A stretch of 64,000 bases of DNA, from NCBI GenBank assembly GCA_903895995.1, contig CAITVX010000020.1, positions 110,899 through 174,898 of the forward strand, given 5' to 3'. Source of the stretch: an uncultured Actinomycetes bacterium (GTDB lineage Bacteria; Actinomycetota; Actinomycetes; Nanopelagicales; Nanopelagicaceae). This document shows, in pieces, positions 15,729 through 26,186 of this stretch; the first letter of the stretch is position 1; every line of letters begins with the position of its first letter. Under the pieces are notes generated by a model. The model made no database searches, had not been told where the DNA came from, and saw only the letters and a list, made by a program, of their open reading frames with translations. Made by a program: the position numbers and the translations under genes.

Positions 15729-17228
15729 ATGACTACTATTAAAAGTTCGGTAAAGGGCAGTGCAGATATTGTGGTTGTTGGTCTTGCGACGCGAGATGGA
15801 AAATTGGTTGTTGAACCAGGCGCTTCCTCTCTTAACGTTAAATCTTTCATTGGAGCTCTTGAAGATCTAGGAGCTACTGGTCGCGCTGATGAGGTCATCA
15901 AGATCACTCAGAGCAGCGCTCCTCATCTCATTCTCTTCACAGGCTTAGGCGAAGTTTCTACTGATTACCATCACGAGACTCTACGTCGCGCTGCAGGAGC
16001 CGCATCACGTGCCCTCGCAGGCAAGAAGAGCGCAGATTTCGCACTCCCACATAAGAGTTCTGCAGGCTTAGCCGCGATCGCTGAAGGCATAGGTCTTGGT
16101 GCTTATTCATTTACCGACCACCGCGGAGCATCTAAAGCCGATCAAAAAGCCCCACTTCCCTCTGCAACTCTCATCTCAAAGATTGGCGATACAGCTGAGA
16201 GCAAAGCTGCATTGAAACGTGCTTCGATTCTTACTAAGTATGTCCACCTCGTTCGCGACTTGGTTAATACTCCAGCTAACCATCTATCCCCTGCGGTCTT
16301 TGTCGCAAAGATGAAGGCGCAAATCACACTCAATAAATTAGGTGTGAAGGTCGAAGTCCTCGATGAGAAAGCGCTTAAGTCAAAGGGCTACGGCGGTATC
16401 TATTCTGTTGGACAAGGATCTGCCACACCGCCTCGACTTCTTCATGTTTCCTATGCTCCTGCAAACTCTAAAAAAGTAAAGCATCTTGCATTCGTTGGAA
16501 AGGGAATCACCTTCGATACTGGCGGCTATGCGCTCAAGCCTGCGGCTGGCATGGAAGCAATGAAGACCGATATGGCTGGTGCTGCTTCAGTCATCGCAGC
16601 AACTTTCGCAATCGCAGAGTTGAAATTACCTATTGCAGTCAACGCTTATGCATGCATGGCAGAGAATATGATCAGTGGAAATGCAACTCGTCCTGGCGAT
16701 GTGATTACAACACTCAGTGGCATAACTGTTGAAGTGCTCAATCCTGATGCAGAAGGTCGCCTCGTTATGGCAGATGGACTCACTCGTGCAATCGCCGATG
16801 GAAAGAAAGTCGGTGGACTCGATGGTCTTGTCGATGTCGCGACGCTGACGGGCGCGCAGGTCATTGCACTTGGAATTCGCACGGCTGGCCTTATGGGAAA
16901 TAATAAGAAATTTACTGAGGAGTTCCTCGCGGTTACCGAAAAGAGTGGGGAGCAATTCTGGCCAATGCCTCTTCCTGAAGAGCTTCGCGCAACCTTGGAC
17001 ACTCCAGTTGCAGATATCGCCAATATCGGTGATCGCAGCGGTGGAATGCTCGTTGCCGGAGTCTTCCTCAAGGAGTTCGTCTCCGATGATGTCCCTTGGC
17101 TGCATTTGGATATTGCTGGTCCCTCCTATGTCGAGAAGGGTCCACACGGATACAACCCAGTCGGAGCTACCGGTATCACAGTGAGATCCCTCGTCGGGCT
17201 CGCAGAGTCGGCTGGATCACACTCTTAA
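15729..17228 (+). CDS. pepA: Leucyl aminopeptidase (M17 family)
   Basis: This 499-residue cytosolic di-zinc aminopeptidase removes N-terminal residues from peptides. The catalytic domain carries KGITFDTGGYALKP, MKTDMAGAASV, and NPDAEGRLVMADGL, which supply the metal ligands and the catalytic lysine and arginine. The N-terminal 150 or so residues form the usual less conserved domain. A TTAGAT hexamer is 6 bases upstream of the ATG; it lacks the A at position two, so the -10 assignment is weaker than for its neighbours. Its role is general peptide turnover. Confidence 0.95.
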   Translation: MTTIKSSVKGSADIVVVGLATRDGKLVVEPGASSLNVKSFIGALEDLGATGRADEVIKITQSSAPHLILFTGLGEVSTDYHHETLRRAAGAASRALAGKKSADFALPHKSSAGLAAIAEGIGLGAYSFTDHRGASKADQKAPLPSATLISKIGDTAESKAALKRASILTKYVHLVRDLVNTPANHLSPAVFVAKMKAQITLNKLGVKVEVLDEKALKSKGYGGIYSVGQGSATPPRLLHVSYAPANSKKVKHLAFVGKGITFDTGGYALKPAAGMEAMKTDMAGAASVIAATFAIAELKLPIAVNAYACMAENMISGNATRPGDVITTLSGITVEVLNPDAEGRLVMADGLTRAIADGKKVGGLDGLVDVATLTGAQVIALGIRTAGLMGNNKKFTEEFLAVTEKSGEQFWPMPLPEELRATLDTPVADIANIGDRSGGMLVAGVFLKEFVSDDVPWLHLDIAGPSYVEKGPHGYNPVGATGITVRSLVGLAESAGSHS

Positions 17229-17316
17229 GAGGGCAGACTCCCCCTGGAAATCCTCCGCATAAATCGTGGCAGGATTAGCCTCTACACGTAAATAGCATTT
17301 ACCGAAAGGTTGGGTT

Positions 17317-18684
17317 GTGTCGGATTTTGATCTGGTAATTCTTGGCGGCGGCTCTGGTGGCTATGCGGCTGCGCTACGTGGCGCTCAACTAGGGCTCTCA
17401 GTTGCGCTGATCGAAAAAGATAAGCTCGGTGGAACGTGTCTGCACCGTGGCTGTATTCCAACTAAAGCGCTCTTGCATGCTGGTGAAATTGCAGATAACT
17501 CACGACATGCATCCGACTTCGGAGTGAATGCGCAATTCATTTCTATGGATATGGCCGCAGTCAATGCTTACAAAGATGGCGTTGTCTCTAAACTCCACAA
17601 GGGATTGCAAGGACTCGTTAAGTCTCGCAACATCACTTATGTTGAAGGCACTGGTCGTCTCGTCTCTCCTAATTCCGTTGAGGTAAATGGAACTAAGTAC
17701 ACAGGCAAGAACGTGATCCTTGCGACTGGTTCCTATCCACGCACACTCCCCGGCCTTGAGATAGATGGCACACAGATTGTTACATCCGAAGAGGCAATGA
17801 AATTTGATTACGTCCCAAAAAGCGTCATTGTTCTTGGTGGCGGAGTTATCGGTTGTGAATTTGCATCTGTATGGAATTCCTTTGGTTCAGAGGTAACAAT
17901 CGTTGAGGGTCTACCTCGCTTGGTTGCACTCGAAGATGAATCTTCAAGCAAGCTACTTGAGCGCGCCTTCCGTAAGCGCAAGATCAACTTAGTTACTGGA
18001 GTGAAATTTGCTTCGGCAGTTAAATCTAAATCTGGCGTCACTATCACTCTCGAAGATGGCACGACCCATACAGCAGATGTATTGCTCGTTGCTGTCGGCC
18101 GTGGACCTGTTACCTCAGGGATCGGATATGAAGAACAAGGCATTGCCATGGATCGCGGGTACATCACCGTGGACGAGAAGTGCCGCACAAATATTCCTGG
18201 AATCTGGGCTGTTGGAGATATCATCCCAACGCTGCAGCTAGCCCACGTTGGTTTCGCCGAAGGAATCATGGTCGCTGAAGAGATCGCTGGGCTCAATCCC
18301 CGAGCAATTAACTATGACGGAGTTCCAAAAGTCACCTACTCTGAACCTGAAGTAGCCTCAGTTGGCCTCTCTACCGCAGTAGCCAAAGAGCGCGGTTATG
18401 ACGTGGTTGAGATCAGCTATGACCTTGCCGGTAATGGAAAAGCGAATATTCTTAAGACTGCTGGCTCTATCAAGCTAGTTGCTCAGAAGAATGGGCCAAT
18501 CCTAGGAGTGCACATGGTCGGTTCTCGTGTCGGAGAACTTCTCGCTGAAGCACAATTGATCTTCAACTGGGAAGCCGATGCTTCTGATGTTGCTCAACAT
18601 ATTCATGCTCATCCAACGCTTTCCGAAGCAATGGGCGAGGCGCATATGGCACTTGCAGGCAAACCACTACACGCACACGGTTAA
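17317..18684 (+). CDS. lpd: Dihydrolipoamide dehydrogenase (E3)
   Basis: This 455-residue FAD flavoprotein reoxidises dihydrolipoyl groups of 2-oxoacid dehydrogenases and the glycine cleavage system. The FAD site is ILGGGSGGYAAALRG, the redox-active disulfide C41/C46 is in GGTCLHRGCIPTKA, the NAD site is VLGGGVIGCEFAS, and the C-terminal catalytic pair is in HAHPTLSEAMGE. A GTG start with GAAAGG (about 17304-17309) is used, so this gene has a leader. E2 follows 15 bases downstream, forming an lpd-E2 operon. Confidence 0.96.
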   Translation: MSDFDLVILGGGSGGYAAALRGAQLGLSVALIEKDKLGGTCLHRGCIPTKALLHAGEIADNSRHASDFGVNAQFISMDMAAVNAYKDGVVSKLHKGLQGLVKSRNITYVEGTGRLVSPNSVEVNGTKYTGKNVILATGSYPRTLPGLEIDGTQIVTSEEAMKFDYVPKSVIVLGGGVIGCEFASVWNSFGSEVTIVEGLPRLVALEDESSSKLLERAFRKRKINLVTGVKFASAVKSKSGVTITLEDGTTHTADVLLVAVGRGPVTSGIGYEEQGIAMDRGYITVDEKCRTNIPGIWAVGDIIPTLQLAHVGFAEGIMVAEEIAGLNPRAINYDGVPKVTYSEPEVASVGLSTAVAKERGYDVVEISYDLAGNGKANILKTAGSIKLVAQKNGPILGVHMVGSRVGELLAEAQLIFNWEADASDVAQHIHAHPTLSEAMGEAHMALAGKPLHAHG

Positions 18685-18699
18685 TAGGAGCAGAACGAC

Positions 18700-20382
18700 A
18701 TGACCTTTTCAGTAACGATGCCAGCACTTGGCGAATCAGTCACAGAAGGAACAGTTACTCGTTGGCTCAAGAACGAGGGCGATATGGTGGCGATGGATGA
18801 GCCACTTCTCGAAGTATCTACCGACAAAGTTGATACAGAGATCCCATCCCCCGTTGCCGGAATATTGCAACGCATCGTTGTGCATGTCGATTCAACTGTC
18901 GCAGTAGGTGCAGAACTTGCAGTGATTGCAACCGATGCATCGGCGCCTGTCCAAGCTGTCGTCACTCCGCAGAAGGCAGAGGTTCTTGCTCAACCAGTAG
19001 TACATGCCAACGCCTTGCCTGAAAACCCAGCCCCTGCAACCCCAGCCGCGTCTCCCTCAAATTCCGCTGGCGTCGTTGTCACCATGCCTGCTCTTGGCGA
19101 ATCAGTTACCGAAGGAACCGTTACACGTTGGCTGAAGAACGTTGGAGATAGCGTTGCTGTTGATGAAGCACTGCTAGAAGTCTCAACAGATAAAGTTGAT
19201 ACAGAGATCCCATCTCCTGCAGCCGGAACTATTCTTGCAATTGATGTACAAGTAGATTCAACGGTCGCAGTCGGTGCCCGTCTTGCATTGATCGGTGTTC
19301 AATCTGCTGCTCCCGTCCAAGCCCAAGAAAAGATCAATGTGGCAGCGGTTCCAGCTCCAGCTGCGACAATCGTACAAACCTTGCCTGTAACCCCAGCCCC
19401 TGTAACCCCAGCGCCTGTAACCCCAGCGCCTGTAACCCCAGCCCCTGTAGCTAATACCGACGCTTACGTCACCCCCATCGTTCGCAAGCTTGCAGCCGAA
19501 AATGGCGTTGATCTATCTCGCGTGCAAGGCACAGGTGTAGGTGGACGTATTCGTAAAGAAGATATCTTGGCTGCAAAACCAGCTCCTGTAGCTGCGTATG
19601 CCGCACCAGCTTCTGCGTCATCTGCTGCGCCTGCAACTAAGCCCGCTCCAGTTGCTGTTTCGCCATTGCGTGGAACTACGGTCACTATGTCTCGCCTGCG
19701 CAAAGTTATTGCAGAGCGAATGGTCGAATCACTTCAGACTGCTGCACAACTCACAACCGTTGTTGAAGTAGATGTAACAAAGATCGATCGCCTTCGCCAA
19801 GCCGCAAAGGGAACTTTTGAATCACGTGAAGGTGTAAAGCTCACATTCCTTCCATTCTTTGCTGTTGCAGTCTGTGAAGCACTCAAACAACATCCTGTTT
19901 TGAATTGCTCAATCAGCGGAGATCAGATTACGTATCATGGCGCTGAGCACTTAGGTATCGCTGTCGATACAGAACGCGGTTTGCTCGTTCCTGTTATTCG
20001 TGATGCTGGTGACCTTAATATGGGTGGCGTCGCGCGCAGAATCTCTGATGTTGCTGCTCGTACTCGCGATAACAAGATCACACCTGATGAACTTGGTGGC
20101 GGTACATTTACAATTACCAACACAGGTAGCCGTGGCGCACTCTTTGATACACCGATCATCAATCAACCACAGGTCGCAATTTTAGGTCTTGGCGCCGTAG
20201 TTAAGCGTCCGATGGTGATGAAGGGAACTGATGGTGGAGAAACCATCGCTATCCGCTCTATGGTCTATCTCGCACTCTCCTACGATCATCGCATCGTTGA
20301 TGGTGCAGATGCTGCTCGCTTCTTAGTGACACTCAAAGAGCGCCTAGAAGGCGGAGCATTCGAATCAGATCTTGGTCTCTAA
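18700..20382 (+). CDS. sucB: 2-oxoacid dehydrogenase E2 component, dihydrolipoyl acyltransferase with two lipoyl domains
   Basis: This 560-residue protein is the acyltransferase core of the pyruvate and/or 2-oxoglutarate dehydrogenase complex. Two near-identical lipoyl domains carry [12 protein letters not shown] with lipoyl lysines K43 and K165. A Pro/Ala-rich linker with four exact TPAPV repeats follows (231-250). Then come a peripheral subunit-binding domain (about 255-292) and the catalytic domain with H530 and D534 in [11 protein letters not shown]. In actinobacteria one E2 often serves both complexes, so the exact substrate is open; no E1 gene is in the window. AGGAG precedes the ATG. 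Confidence 0.93.
   Translation: MTFSVTMPALGESVTEGTVTRWLKNEGDMVAMDEPLLEVSTDKVDTEIPSPVAGILQRIVVHVDSTVAVGAELAVIATDASAPVQAVVTPQKAEVLAQPVVHANALPENPAPATPAASPSNSAGVVVTMPALGESVTEGTVTRWLKNVGDSVAVDEALLEVSTDKVDTEIPSPAAGTILAIDVQVDSTVAVGARLALIGVQSAAPVQAQEKINVAAVPAPAATIVQTLPVTPAPVTPAPVTPAPVTPAPVANTDAYVTPIVRKLAAENGVDLSRVQGTGVGGRIRKEDILAAKPAPVAAYAAPASASSAAPATKPAPVAVSPLRGTTVTMSRLRKVIAERMVESLQTAAQLTTVVEVDVTKIDRLRQAAKGTFESREGVKLTFLPFFAVAVCEALKQHPVLNCSISGDQITYHGAEHLGIAVDTERGLLVPVIRDAGDLNMGGVARRISDVAARTRDNKITPDELGGGTFTITNTGSRGALFDTPIINQPQVAILGLGAVVKRPMVMKGTDGGETIAIRSMVYLALSYDHRIVDGADAARFLVTLKERLEGGAFESDLGL
19387..19446 (+). repeat. Four tandem 15-bp repeats in the E2 linker
   Basis: The unit GTAACCCCAGCSCCT occurs four times head to tail and encodes the TPAPV linker repeats. 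Copies differ only at one C/G position, suggesting recent slippage expansion. Confidence 0.9.
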
Positions 20383-20392
20383 AGGAGATTTA

Positions 20393-21283
20393 ATGCCTGC
20401 ATCATTGCAACGTATTGCAGTAACTGGCTCTACCGGTCTTATTGGTAGCGCACTCGTGGGCCATCTTCGAAGTGAAGGTCATACTGTTCAACGTCTTGTA
20501 AGACGCAAAGCTCTTGCTCCAGATGAGATTGAATGGGATCCAAAGGCAGGAACTATTGATCTCGCAGCTCTAGAAGGTGTGGATGCTGTTGTCCATCTTG
20601 CAGGCGCAAGTGTTGGTGATCATCGTTGGACAAAGAAATACCGTGCAGAGATTCTCAACTCCCGCCTACTTGGCACTACAACGATTGCTCACGCAGTAAG
20701 TTCAGTAAAGCCAAAGGTCTTTATCTCTGGCAGCGCTATTGGTTATTACGGTGAAACAGGAAACCGCGCTGTCACAGAAACAGACCGTGGCGGAGATGAT
20801 TTCCTTTCAGCTGTATGCCGTGAATGGGAAGCTGCTGCAGATTTAGCAGGCGATACTCGTACCGTAAAGATTCGTACTGGTCTTGTTTTAGAACCTACAG
20901 GTGGAGCGCTCGGCAAGATGCTCCCACTCTTCCGATTTGGTTTAGGTGGAAAACTTGGTTCAGGAAAGCAATGGTGGTCATGGATCACACTCCATGATGA
21001 GATTCGCGCGATCTGTCATATCCTGGAATCCAAAGTTTCTGGTCCAGTAAATCTCACCTCACCTAATCCAGTCACCAATCAAGAATTCACTGCGGCTCTC
21101 GCGCGTGCACTTCACCGACCTGCTCTATTCCCAGTCCCCGGTATTGCGCTAAAAACTGTTCTCGGTGGTTTTGCATCTGAAATTCTGGGATCGAAGAAGG
21201 TTCTTCCTTCAGTACTTCTGGATTCTGGATTTACCTTTGATTATCCACATGTCACTAGCGCCTTGGATGAACTCGCTCAATAA
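20393..21283 (+). CDS. TIGR01777-family NAD-dependent epimerase-like protein
   Basis: This 296-residue short-chain dehydrogenase/epimerase-fold protein belongs to the TIGR01777 family with a C-terminal DUF1731 segment. The dinucleotide site is VTGSTGLIGSALVGHL; the SGSAIGYYG block replaces the usual YxxxK surroundings. No reaction is established for the family. It follows E2 with AAAGGAG (20381-20387) before the ATG, so it is probably co-transcribed with lpd-E2. The 3' end overlaps the convergent oxidoreductase gene by 29 bases. Confidence 0.88.
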   Translation: MPASLQRIAVTGSTGLIGSALVGHLRSEGHTVQRLVRRKALAPDEIEWDPKAGTIDLAALEGVDAVVHLAGASVGDHRWTKKYRAEILNSRLLGTTTIAHAVSSVKPKVFISGSAIGYYGETGNRAVTETDRGGDDFLSAVCREWEAAADLAGDTRTVKIRTGLVLEPTGGALGKMLPLFRFGLGGKLGSGKQWWSWITLHDEIRAICHILESKVSGPVNLTSPNPVTNQEFTAALARALHRPALFPVPGIALKTVLGGFASEILGSKKVLPSVLLDSGFTFDYPHVTSALDELAQ

Positions 21284-22316
21284 TTGATCGAGCAGCACGT
21301 TTTCCACTCTCCATCGCACCTTGTTGAGATGGATATCCCCGATGATCGCCCGCAACATAAAGTGCATCCTTAATCTGAACCGTTGAATAGAGTGACTTTC
21401 CTAGCGGATGCTCAGGCAGGCTCTTTTTGATCTCATATCGTGCGACAAACTCCCAGGTGGATGTATCTCCCTTCCAGATGCGTGCAAGTTCGCGGCGGAC
21501 CTCACTCTCTGAAATTGGTAGAAGTGAGGTCGAAGAAAAGAGCTGTTTACCAGCTGGTGCGTAAGATTCCACGACATCTGAAATAGCGATGGAGTTGATC
21601 AAAGAACCAGATTTGCTCACTGCAAACCTGTCTGCTCCGGCAATCTGGTTATCAGTGCTGTGGTACCACGTGGTTGAAGAGTGCATACGAACCACACCAA
21701 CCTCGGGAGTGAGTTGTGTCGCCGTCACTGGATCGGTTGCGATCATGATGAACCGAGCCTGGTAACTGCCGTGATCTGTAATCACGTTCTGATCTTCAAT
21801 ACGGTGGACGGTCTCTCCGTAATGAATATCGGTAACTGGGTACGCAAGCGCGCTTGAAAAAGCCGATGCCCCACCATCAACCAATCCCGGTCTGCCTTGT
21901 AAGAAACTCTTGTAAATCTCAACCCGAACTCTTGGGCTTACGCGGGAGGGTTCGGTCAGAAACACTCCCCGCAGAAATGGGGCCATCAGATCGCCTGGCT
22001 TGGTAATTGTCTCAACAAGTCGAAATGGGATGAGGCCGTGAACAATGGGTGTGAACTGTAAAGAGTCCATCACTCCCGAATTACGAATGTTGGGATATTT
22101 CGGGTTAATAACTTGAAAGCCATGATCGAGTGTGAACCCATCGATAAGATCACTCTTTACGCGACCACCGGGACGATCGCTTGATTCAATAACAAGAGTC
22201 TCAATACCGGCACTCTGTAAATAGCGGGCAGCAGTAAGCCCGGCTAGCCCAGCACCAATAACGATGCAATCGAAGTTGTCCACGCGAACTACTTTAGTTG
22301 GATAGCGTCGATTCAT
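21255..22316 (-). CDS. FAD-dependent amine oxidase-like oxidoreductase
   Basis: This flavoprotein of about 353 residues has the FAD dinucleotide site VIGAGLAGLTAARYLQSAG followed by ESSDRPGGRVKSD, as in amine oxidase, protoporphyrinogen oxidase and phytoene desaturase relatives. The C-terminal FAD motif is YVAGDHRGYPSQQGAMESG. The substrate is unknown. The start at 22316 overlaps the end of the MMPL gene by 23 bases; a GTG at 22283 avoids the overlap and is equally possible. Probably co-transcribed with the MMPL exporter. Confidence 0.82.
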   Translation of the reverse strand: MNRRYPTKVVRVDNFDCIVIGAGLAGLTAARYLQSAGIETLVIESSDRPGGRVKSDLIDGFTLDHGFQVINPKYPNIRNSGVMDSLQFTPIVHGLIPFRLVETITKPGDLMAPFLRGVFLTEPSRVSPRVRVEIYKSFLQGRPGLVDGGASAFSSALAYPVTDIHYGETVHRIEDQNVITDHGSYQARFIMIATDPVTATQLTPEVGVVRMHSSTTWYHSTDNQIAGADRFAVSKSGSLINSIAISDVVESYAPAGKQLFSSTSLLPISESEVRRELARIWKGDTSTWEFVARYEIKKSLPEHPLGKSLYSTVQIKDALYVAGDHRGYPSQQGAMESGKRAARSIIERVHPRR

Positions 22317-24471
22317 CCTGCAACTTAGATGGCCACCAAATCTTCGATCCAAATTGATGCACGAGCGCGGGCACCAAGATCGACCGAACAAGCAAGGTAT
22401 CGAGCAGTACGCCAAAGGCGACAGAGAAGCCAATCTCAGCTAAGAATACGAGCGGCAAGATGCCAAGGACTGTAAAGGTTGCAGCAAGCACAACTCCAGC
22501 AGAAGTGATTACTCCCCCAGTGACCGTAACGCCCTTTGTCATTCCTACTCGTGTACCGAACTTCTTCGCCTCTTCGCGAACACGTGTCATCAAGAAGATG
22601 TTGTAGTCGATACCAAGTGCAACCAAGAAAATGAAGGCAAAGAGTGGGAACCCAGTATCTTCACCCGCAAAGTGGAAGATGTGATGGAAGACGATCGCAC
22701 AAACACCGAGCGTGGCTAGGTAAGAAAGCACAACCGTCGTCAAAAGCATCAATGATGCAAAGACACTTCGGAGCAAGAGACCCAAAATAATTGCAATCAC
22801 GAGGAGCACAACCGGAATGATCACTTTTTGATCACGAGTTGCAGCTTTTCCAGTATCGTAATAAACCGCCGATGTTCCGCCGACCAGACTTGCAGGATCA
22901 ATTGCGTGAACCGCAGCACGAATTCCAGGGATCATATTCTTCGCTTCATTAGAATCTGGAGTCGCACTTAATGTTGCATTAAGAATTACATGCCCATCGA
23001 CAACCTTTGGAGTTGTGCTCATAGGTCCATCTGTAGAAGGGGTCACTGACGCGACGCCTGGAATTGACGTGAGCTTTGCAGAGATTGCTGCAGCATTTGC
23101 TTCTGTCGTCCACACTTGTGTCGGCTGACCTTCGCCGCCAGAGAAATACTTCAGAGCTAAGTTCTGAGCCTTCACAGAATCCGGAGTCTTGGTGAAACTC
23201 TGTGCAGTTGAAATTCCATTTGGATGCAACGTAGTGACAAATGCAGCAAGCACTACTAACAAAAGTCCGGTTGCAGCCCAATATTGACGTGGCTTACGTG
23301 CAGTTGCATTGGCAATCTTTGACCACAGCCCAGCCAGTTTGTCATCTTCGGAACCAAAATGAGGAATACTTGGCCAGAAGACCCATCGACCAAAGAGAAC
23401 GAGAACTGCTGGCAATAGCGTCATAATCGTAATAACCGCACAGGCGATACCAATTGCACCAACTGGTCCAAGTCCACGATTATTAGAAAGACTTGCAAGC
23501 AAGAGCAAGAGGAGTGAAATCGCTACCGTAGAACCAGAGGCAACGATCGGTTCCACAACGCCCTTCCAAGCATTCTTCATCGCGTCAAAGCGCGACTCCT
23601 CGTGATGCAATTCTTCACGATAACGAGCAATAAGAAGTAGTGCGTAGTCAGTTGCTGCACCCAACACCAACACCGAGAGAATGCCTTGGGATGCGCCATC
23701 TAAGGCGATCACGTTGTGCTTGGCTAACTCATAGACAACCGATCCCGCAAATGTCAGTGCAATGCCAGCCGAGAAGAGTGGCAAGATCCATAAAACTGGC
23801 GAGCGATAAACAATAATAAGAATGACTGCAACAACAAGACCGGTAGTTAGTAGCAAACTTGAGTCTAGTGAGCCAAAGGCTCCAAAGAGGTCAGAGAGAA
23901 TTGCGGCAATCCCTGTCACATGCGATGCGAAACCACTTGTCTTTGCAAATTCTGCAGAGTAGAAACGGATTGAATCAGTGACAGCAGGTAGAGCAGGTTT
24001 CTTATTTGCGAGATTTACCCCTGTCTGATCTGCATTGAATGGAACGCTTGCCAAGATCGCCTTGCCATCCTTTGACGGAAAGGCCACGAGAGGGCTATTC
24101 GGATCTAAGAAGTCACTCAGTTTCGCGGAGACCTTCGGGATTGCCATGCCGTTCTTATCGACGAGTGGCTTAGCAGGAAGTGTTTGGAGAAAGGCATTTG
24201 TCGCCGCAACCTTTGCTGGCGTCGCATCACCTATAAACAAGACCAACTCAGGAAGAGACTTGTTTGCGCCTGAACTAAATGCAGCCGCTGCAGCATTGAA
24301 CTTCTCAGTCTCAGCAGAGCTGGGCAAGAACTTGGAGTTATCATTCTTCTGAACAGTTGAAAGTTGGCCAAAGAGGGGTCCGGTGATTCCCGAAACCATG
24401 AACCATCCAAGAACGAGAACGATCGCGATCCAAAGTGGCTTGCGGTGCTTGTGAGCAGTGGTTGAAGACAT
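22294..24471 (-). CDS. MMPL-family (RND superfamily) transporter
   Basis: This protein of about 725 residues has two halves, each with one N-terminal helix, a large extracytoplasmic loop and a five-helix bundle, as in MmpL/RND lipid exporters. The paired proton-relay motifs are ATDYALLLIARYREEL and GIDYNIFLMTRVREEA. Likely role: export of a lipid or hydrophobic compound. The start is uncertain: ATG at 24471 or 24483, or TTG at 24510, the last with a GAGGGG-like site. No leaderless -10 box fits any of them. The 3' end overlaps the flavoprotein gene. Confidence 0.88.
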   Translation of the reverse strand: MSSTTAHKHRKPLWIAIVLVLGWFMVSGITGPLFGQLSTVQKNDNSKFLPSSAETEKFNAAAAAFSSGANKSLPELVLFIGDATPAKVAATNAFLQTLPAKPLVDKNGMAIPKVSAKLSDFLDPNSPLVAFPSKDGKAILASVPFNADQTGVNLANKKPALPAVTDSIRFYSAEFAKTSGFASHVTGIAAILSDLFGAFGSLDSSLLLTTGLVVAVILIIVYRSPVLWILPLFSAGIALTFAGSVVYELAKHNVIALDGASQGILSVLVLGAATDYALLLIARYREELHHEESRFDAMKNAWKGVVEPIVASGSTVAISLLLLLLASLSNNRGLGPVGAIGIACAVITIMTLLPAVLVLFGRWVFWPSIPHFGSEDDKLAGLWSKIANATARKPRQYWAATGLLLVVLAAFVTTLHPNGISTAQSFTKTPDSVKAQNLALKYFSGGEGQPTQVWTTEANAAAISAKLTSIPGVASVTPSTDGPMSTTPKVVDGHVILNATLSATPDSNEAKNMIPGIRAAVHAIDPASLVGGTSAVYYDTGKAATRDQKVIIPVVLLVIAIILGLLLRSVFASLMLLTTVVLSYLATLGVCAIVFHHIFHFAGEDTGFPLFAFIFLVALGIDYNIFLMTRVREEAKKFGTRVGMTKGVTVTGGVITSAGVVLAATFTVLGILPLVFLAEIGFSVAFGVLLDTLLVRSILVPALVHQFGSKIWWPSKLQDESTLSN

Positions 24472-24588
24472 GCAGGAGTCCATTCGTAAGATGTTTGGTG
24501 AATGGCCCAAGTTTAATCCCCTCAGCAGTTGATTTCCTTGTGAACCACCTCTTTGCCAGCCTGTTTAGCCAATATTCACTCTGGCAAT

Positions 24589-24594
24589 TAGGCT
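24589..24594 (+). promoter_or_regulatory. Leaderless -10 box for lipB
   Basis: TAGGCT ends 6 bases before the GTG at 24601. It is part of an inverted repeat TTTAGCC/GGCTAAA (24564-24597). Confidence 0.55.
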
Positions 24595-24600
24595 AAAGCC

Positions 24601-25254
24601 GTGACTGTTTCCTTGAAGACCGCGTCAGGGCTTGCTCTCGAGGGCCTTGGGCTTGTGGCCTATGCCGATGCGCTTACGATCCAACGTGAGATGCATGCAG
24701 ATGTCGTCGCAGGTAACCGTCCAAATACCCTCATTCTCTTAGAACATCCACCGGTATATACCGCAGGTCGTCGCACCACTCTTGAAGAACGTCCTATCGA
24801 TGGAACGCCAGTAATTGATGTTGATCGCGGTGGGAAAATTACATTTCATGGACCAGGTCAATTAGTTGGCTACCCAATCGTGCGACTTACTAATGGCAGC
24901 GATGTCGTCGGATTTGTTCGAGAGATTGAAATCGCCTTGATAGATGTCTGTAAAGAGTTTGGTATCCATGCGGAACGGTATTGCGAACGTTCTGGAGTCT
25001 GGCTTCGAGATGAACAAGGTGACCGCAAGATTGCCGCAATCGGAATCCGCGTTGCAAAGGGCGTGACGATGCATGGATTCGCTCTCAATATTTCAACTGA
25101 TCTCTCTGCATTTGATCGAATCGTTCCTTGCGGATTTACAGATACAGGTGTTACCTCGATGAAAGCCGAACTTAATCGTCAGATTTCGATGGATGAAGTT
25201 ATCCCAGTTGTTGATCGTCATCTCTCTGCAGCGTTAGAACGGGTGAGCTCATGA
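24601..25254 (+). CDS. lipB: Octanoyl-ACP:protein octanoyltransferase
   Basis: This 217-residue enzyme transfers octanoyl from acyl carrier protein to lipoyl domains, the first step of lipoate assembly. LipB blocks are [31 protein letters not shown] and KIAAIGIRV (catalytic lysine), and the acyl-enzyme cysteine is in [17 protein letters not shown] start is used with a -10 box 6 bases before it. lipA overlaps the stop by ATGA. The products would lipoylate the E2 and GcvH proteins. Confidence 0.96.
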   Translation: MTVSLKTASGLALEGLGLVAYADALTIQREMHADVVAGNRPNTLILLEHPPVYTAGRRTTLEERPIDGTPVIDVDRGGKITFHGPGQLVGYPIVRLTNGSDVVGFVREIEIALIDVCKEFGIHAERYCERSGVWLRDEQGDRKIAAIGIRVAKGVTMHGFALNISTDLSAFDRIVPCGFTDTGVTSMKAELNRQISMDEVIPVVDRHLSAALERVSS

Positions 25255-26186
25255 CTATTGCTCCTGAAGGAAGAAAGCTCCTCCGAATTGAGGCGAGAAA
25301 TGCCGCCGTACCTATTGAGAAGAAGCCAGAGTGGATCAAGACTCGAGCAAAGATGGGTCCTGAATACACGGCTCTTCGCTCACTCGTAGTGCGTGAGGGT
25401 CTTCATACTGTCTGCCAAGAAGCTGCATGTCCCAATATCTTTGAATGTTGGGAAGATAAAGAAGCGACATTCCTTATTGGCGGAGAGCGATGCACTCGTC
25501 GCTGCGATTTCTGCAATATCGATACCGGCAAACCTCTCCCAGTAGACCGCGACGAACCTCGCAGAGTCGGCGAATCTGTTAAGACCATGGGGCTTCGCTA
25601 TGCAACGATCACCGGAGTGACTCGCGATGATCTCGAAGATGAGGGCGCTTGGTTATATGCCGAGACCATTCGCGTTGTCCATGAGATGAATCCTGGCGTT
25701 GGCGTGGAGATGCTCGCCCCTGACTTCAGTGGAAATCCAGAGCTTCTCAACCAGGTCTTCGCTACAAAACCTGAAGTCTTCGCTCACAATCTAGAGACCG
25801 TTCCACGTATCTTTAAAGAGATCCGTCCAGCCTTTACATACGACCGTTCCCTCGATGTTATCTCGCAAGCTCGTGCGTATGGCCTGATCACAAAATCAAA
25901 TTTGATTCTTGGAATGGGCGAAACCCGCGAAGAGATCTCGCAAGCCCTGAAAGATCTTCATTCGGCTGGCTGCGATCTCATTACTATCACCCAATATTTG
26001 CGACCAACTCCTCTGCACCATCCAGTCATTCGTTGGGTAAAGCCAGAAGAGTTCGTCGAGTTATCTCACGAAGCGCAAGAGATTGGTTTCTTGGGGAACA
26101 TGAGTGGACCGATGGTTCGCTCTTCATACCGGGCTGGTCGCCTCTACAAGCAAGCCCTTGAAAAGCGAGCACTCTTACGTGGCTGA
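25251..26186 (+). CDS. lipA: Lipoyl synthase
   Basis: This 311-residue radical SAM enzyme inserts two sulfur atoms into the octanoyl chain. The radical SAM cluster motif is CTRRCDFC; the auxiliary sacrificial cluster uses cysteines in [12 protein letters not shown], and the conserved C-terminal RSSY supplies its serine ligand. Overlapping ATGA with lipB and an 8-base overlap with the following acyltransferase start show tight packing of the operon. Confidence 0.97.
   Translation: MTIAPEGRKLLRIEARNAAVPIEKKPEWIKTRAKMGPEYTALRSLVVREGLHTVCQEAACPNIFECWEDKEATFLIGGERCTRRCDFCNIDTGKPLPVDRDEPRRVGESVKTMGLRYATITGVTRDDLEDEGAWLYAETIRVVHEMNPGVGVEMLAPDFSGNPELLNQVFATKPEVFAHNLETVPRIFKEIRPAFTYDRSLDVISQARAYGLITKSNLILGMGETREEISQALKDLHSAGCDLITITQYLRPTPLHHPVIRWVKPEEFVELSHEAQEIGFLGNMSGPMVRSSYRAGRLYKQALEKRALLRG

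Noticed and set aside
24564..24597. Inverted repeat TTTAGCC/GGCTAAA before lipB as an operator
   Set aside because: The arms are 20 bases apart and one arm is simply the -10 region; no known operator matches.
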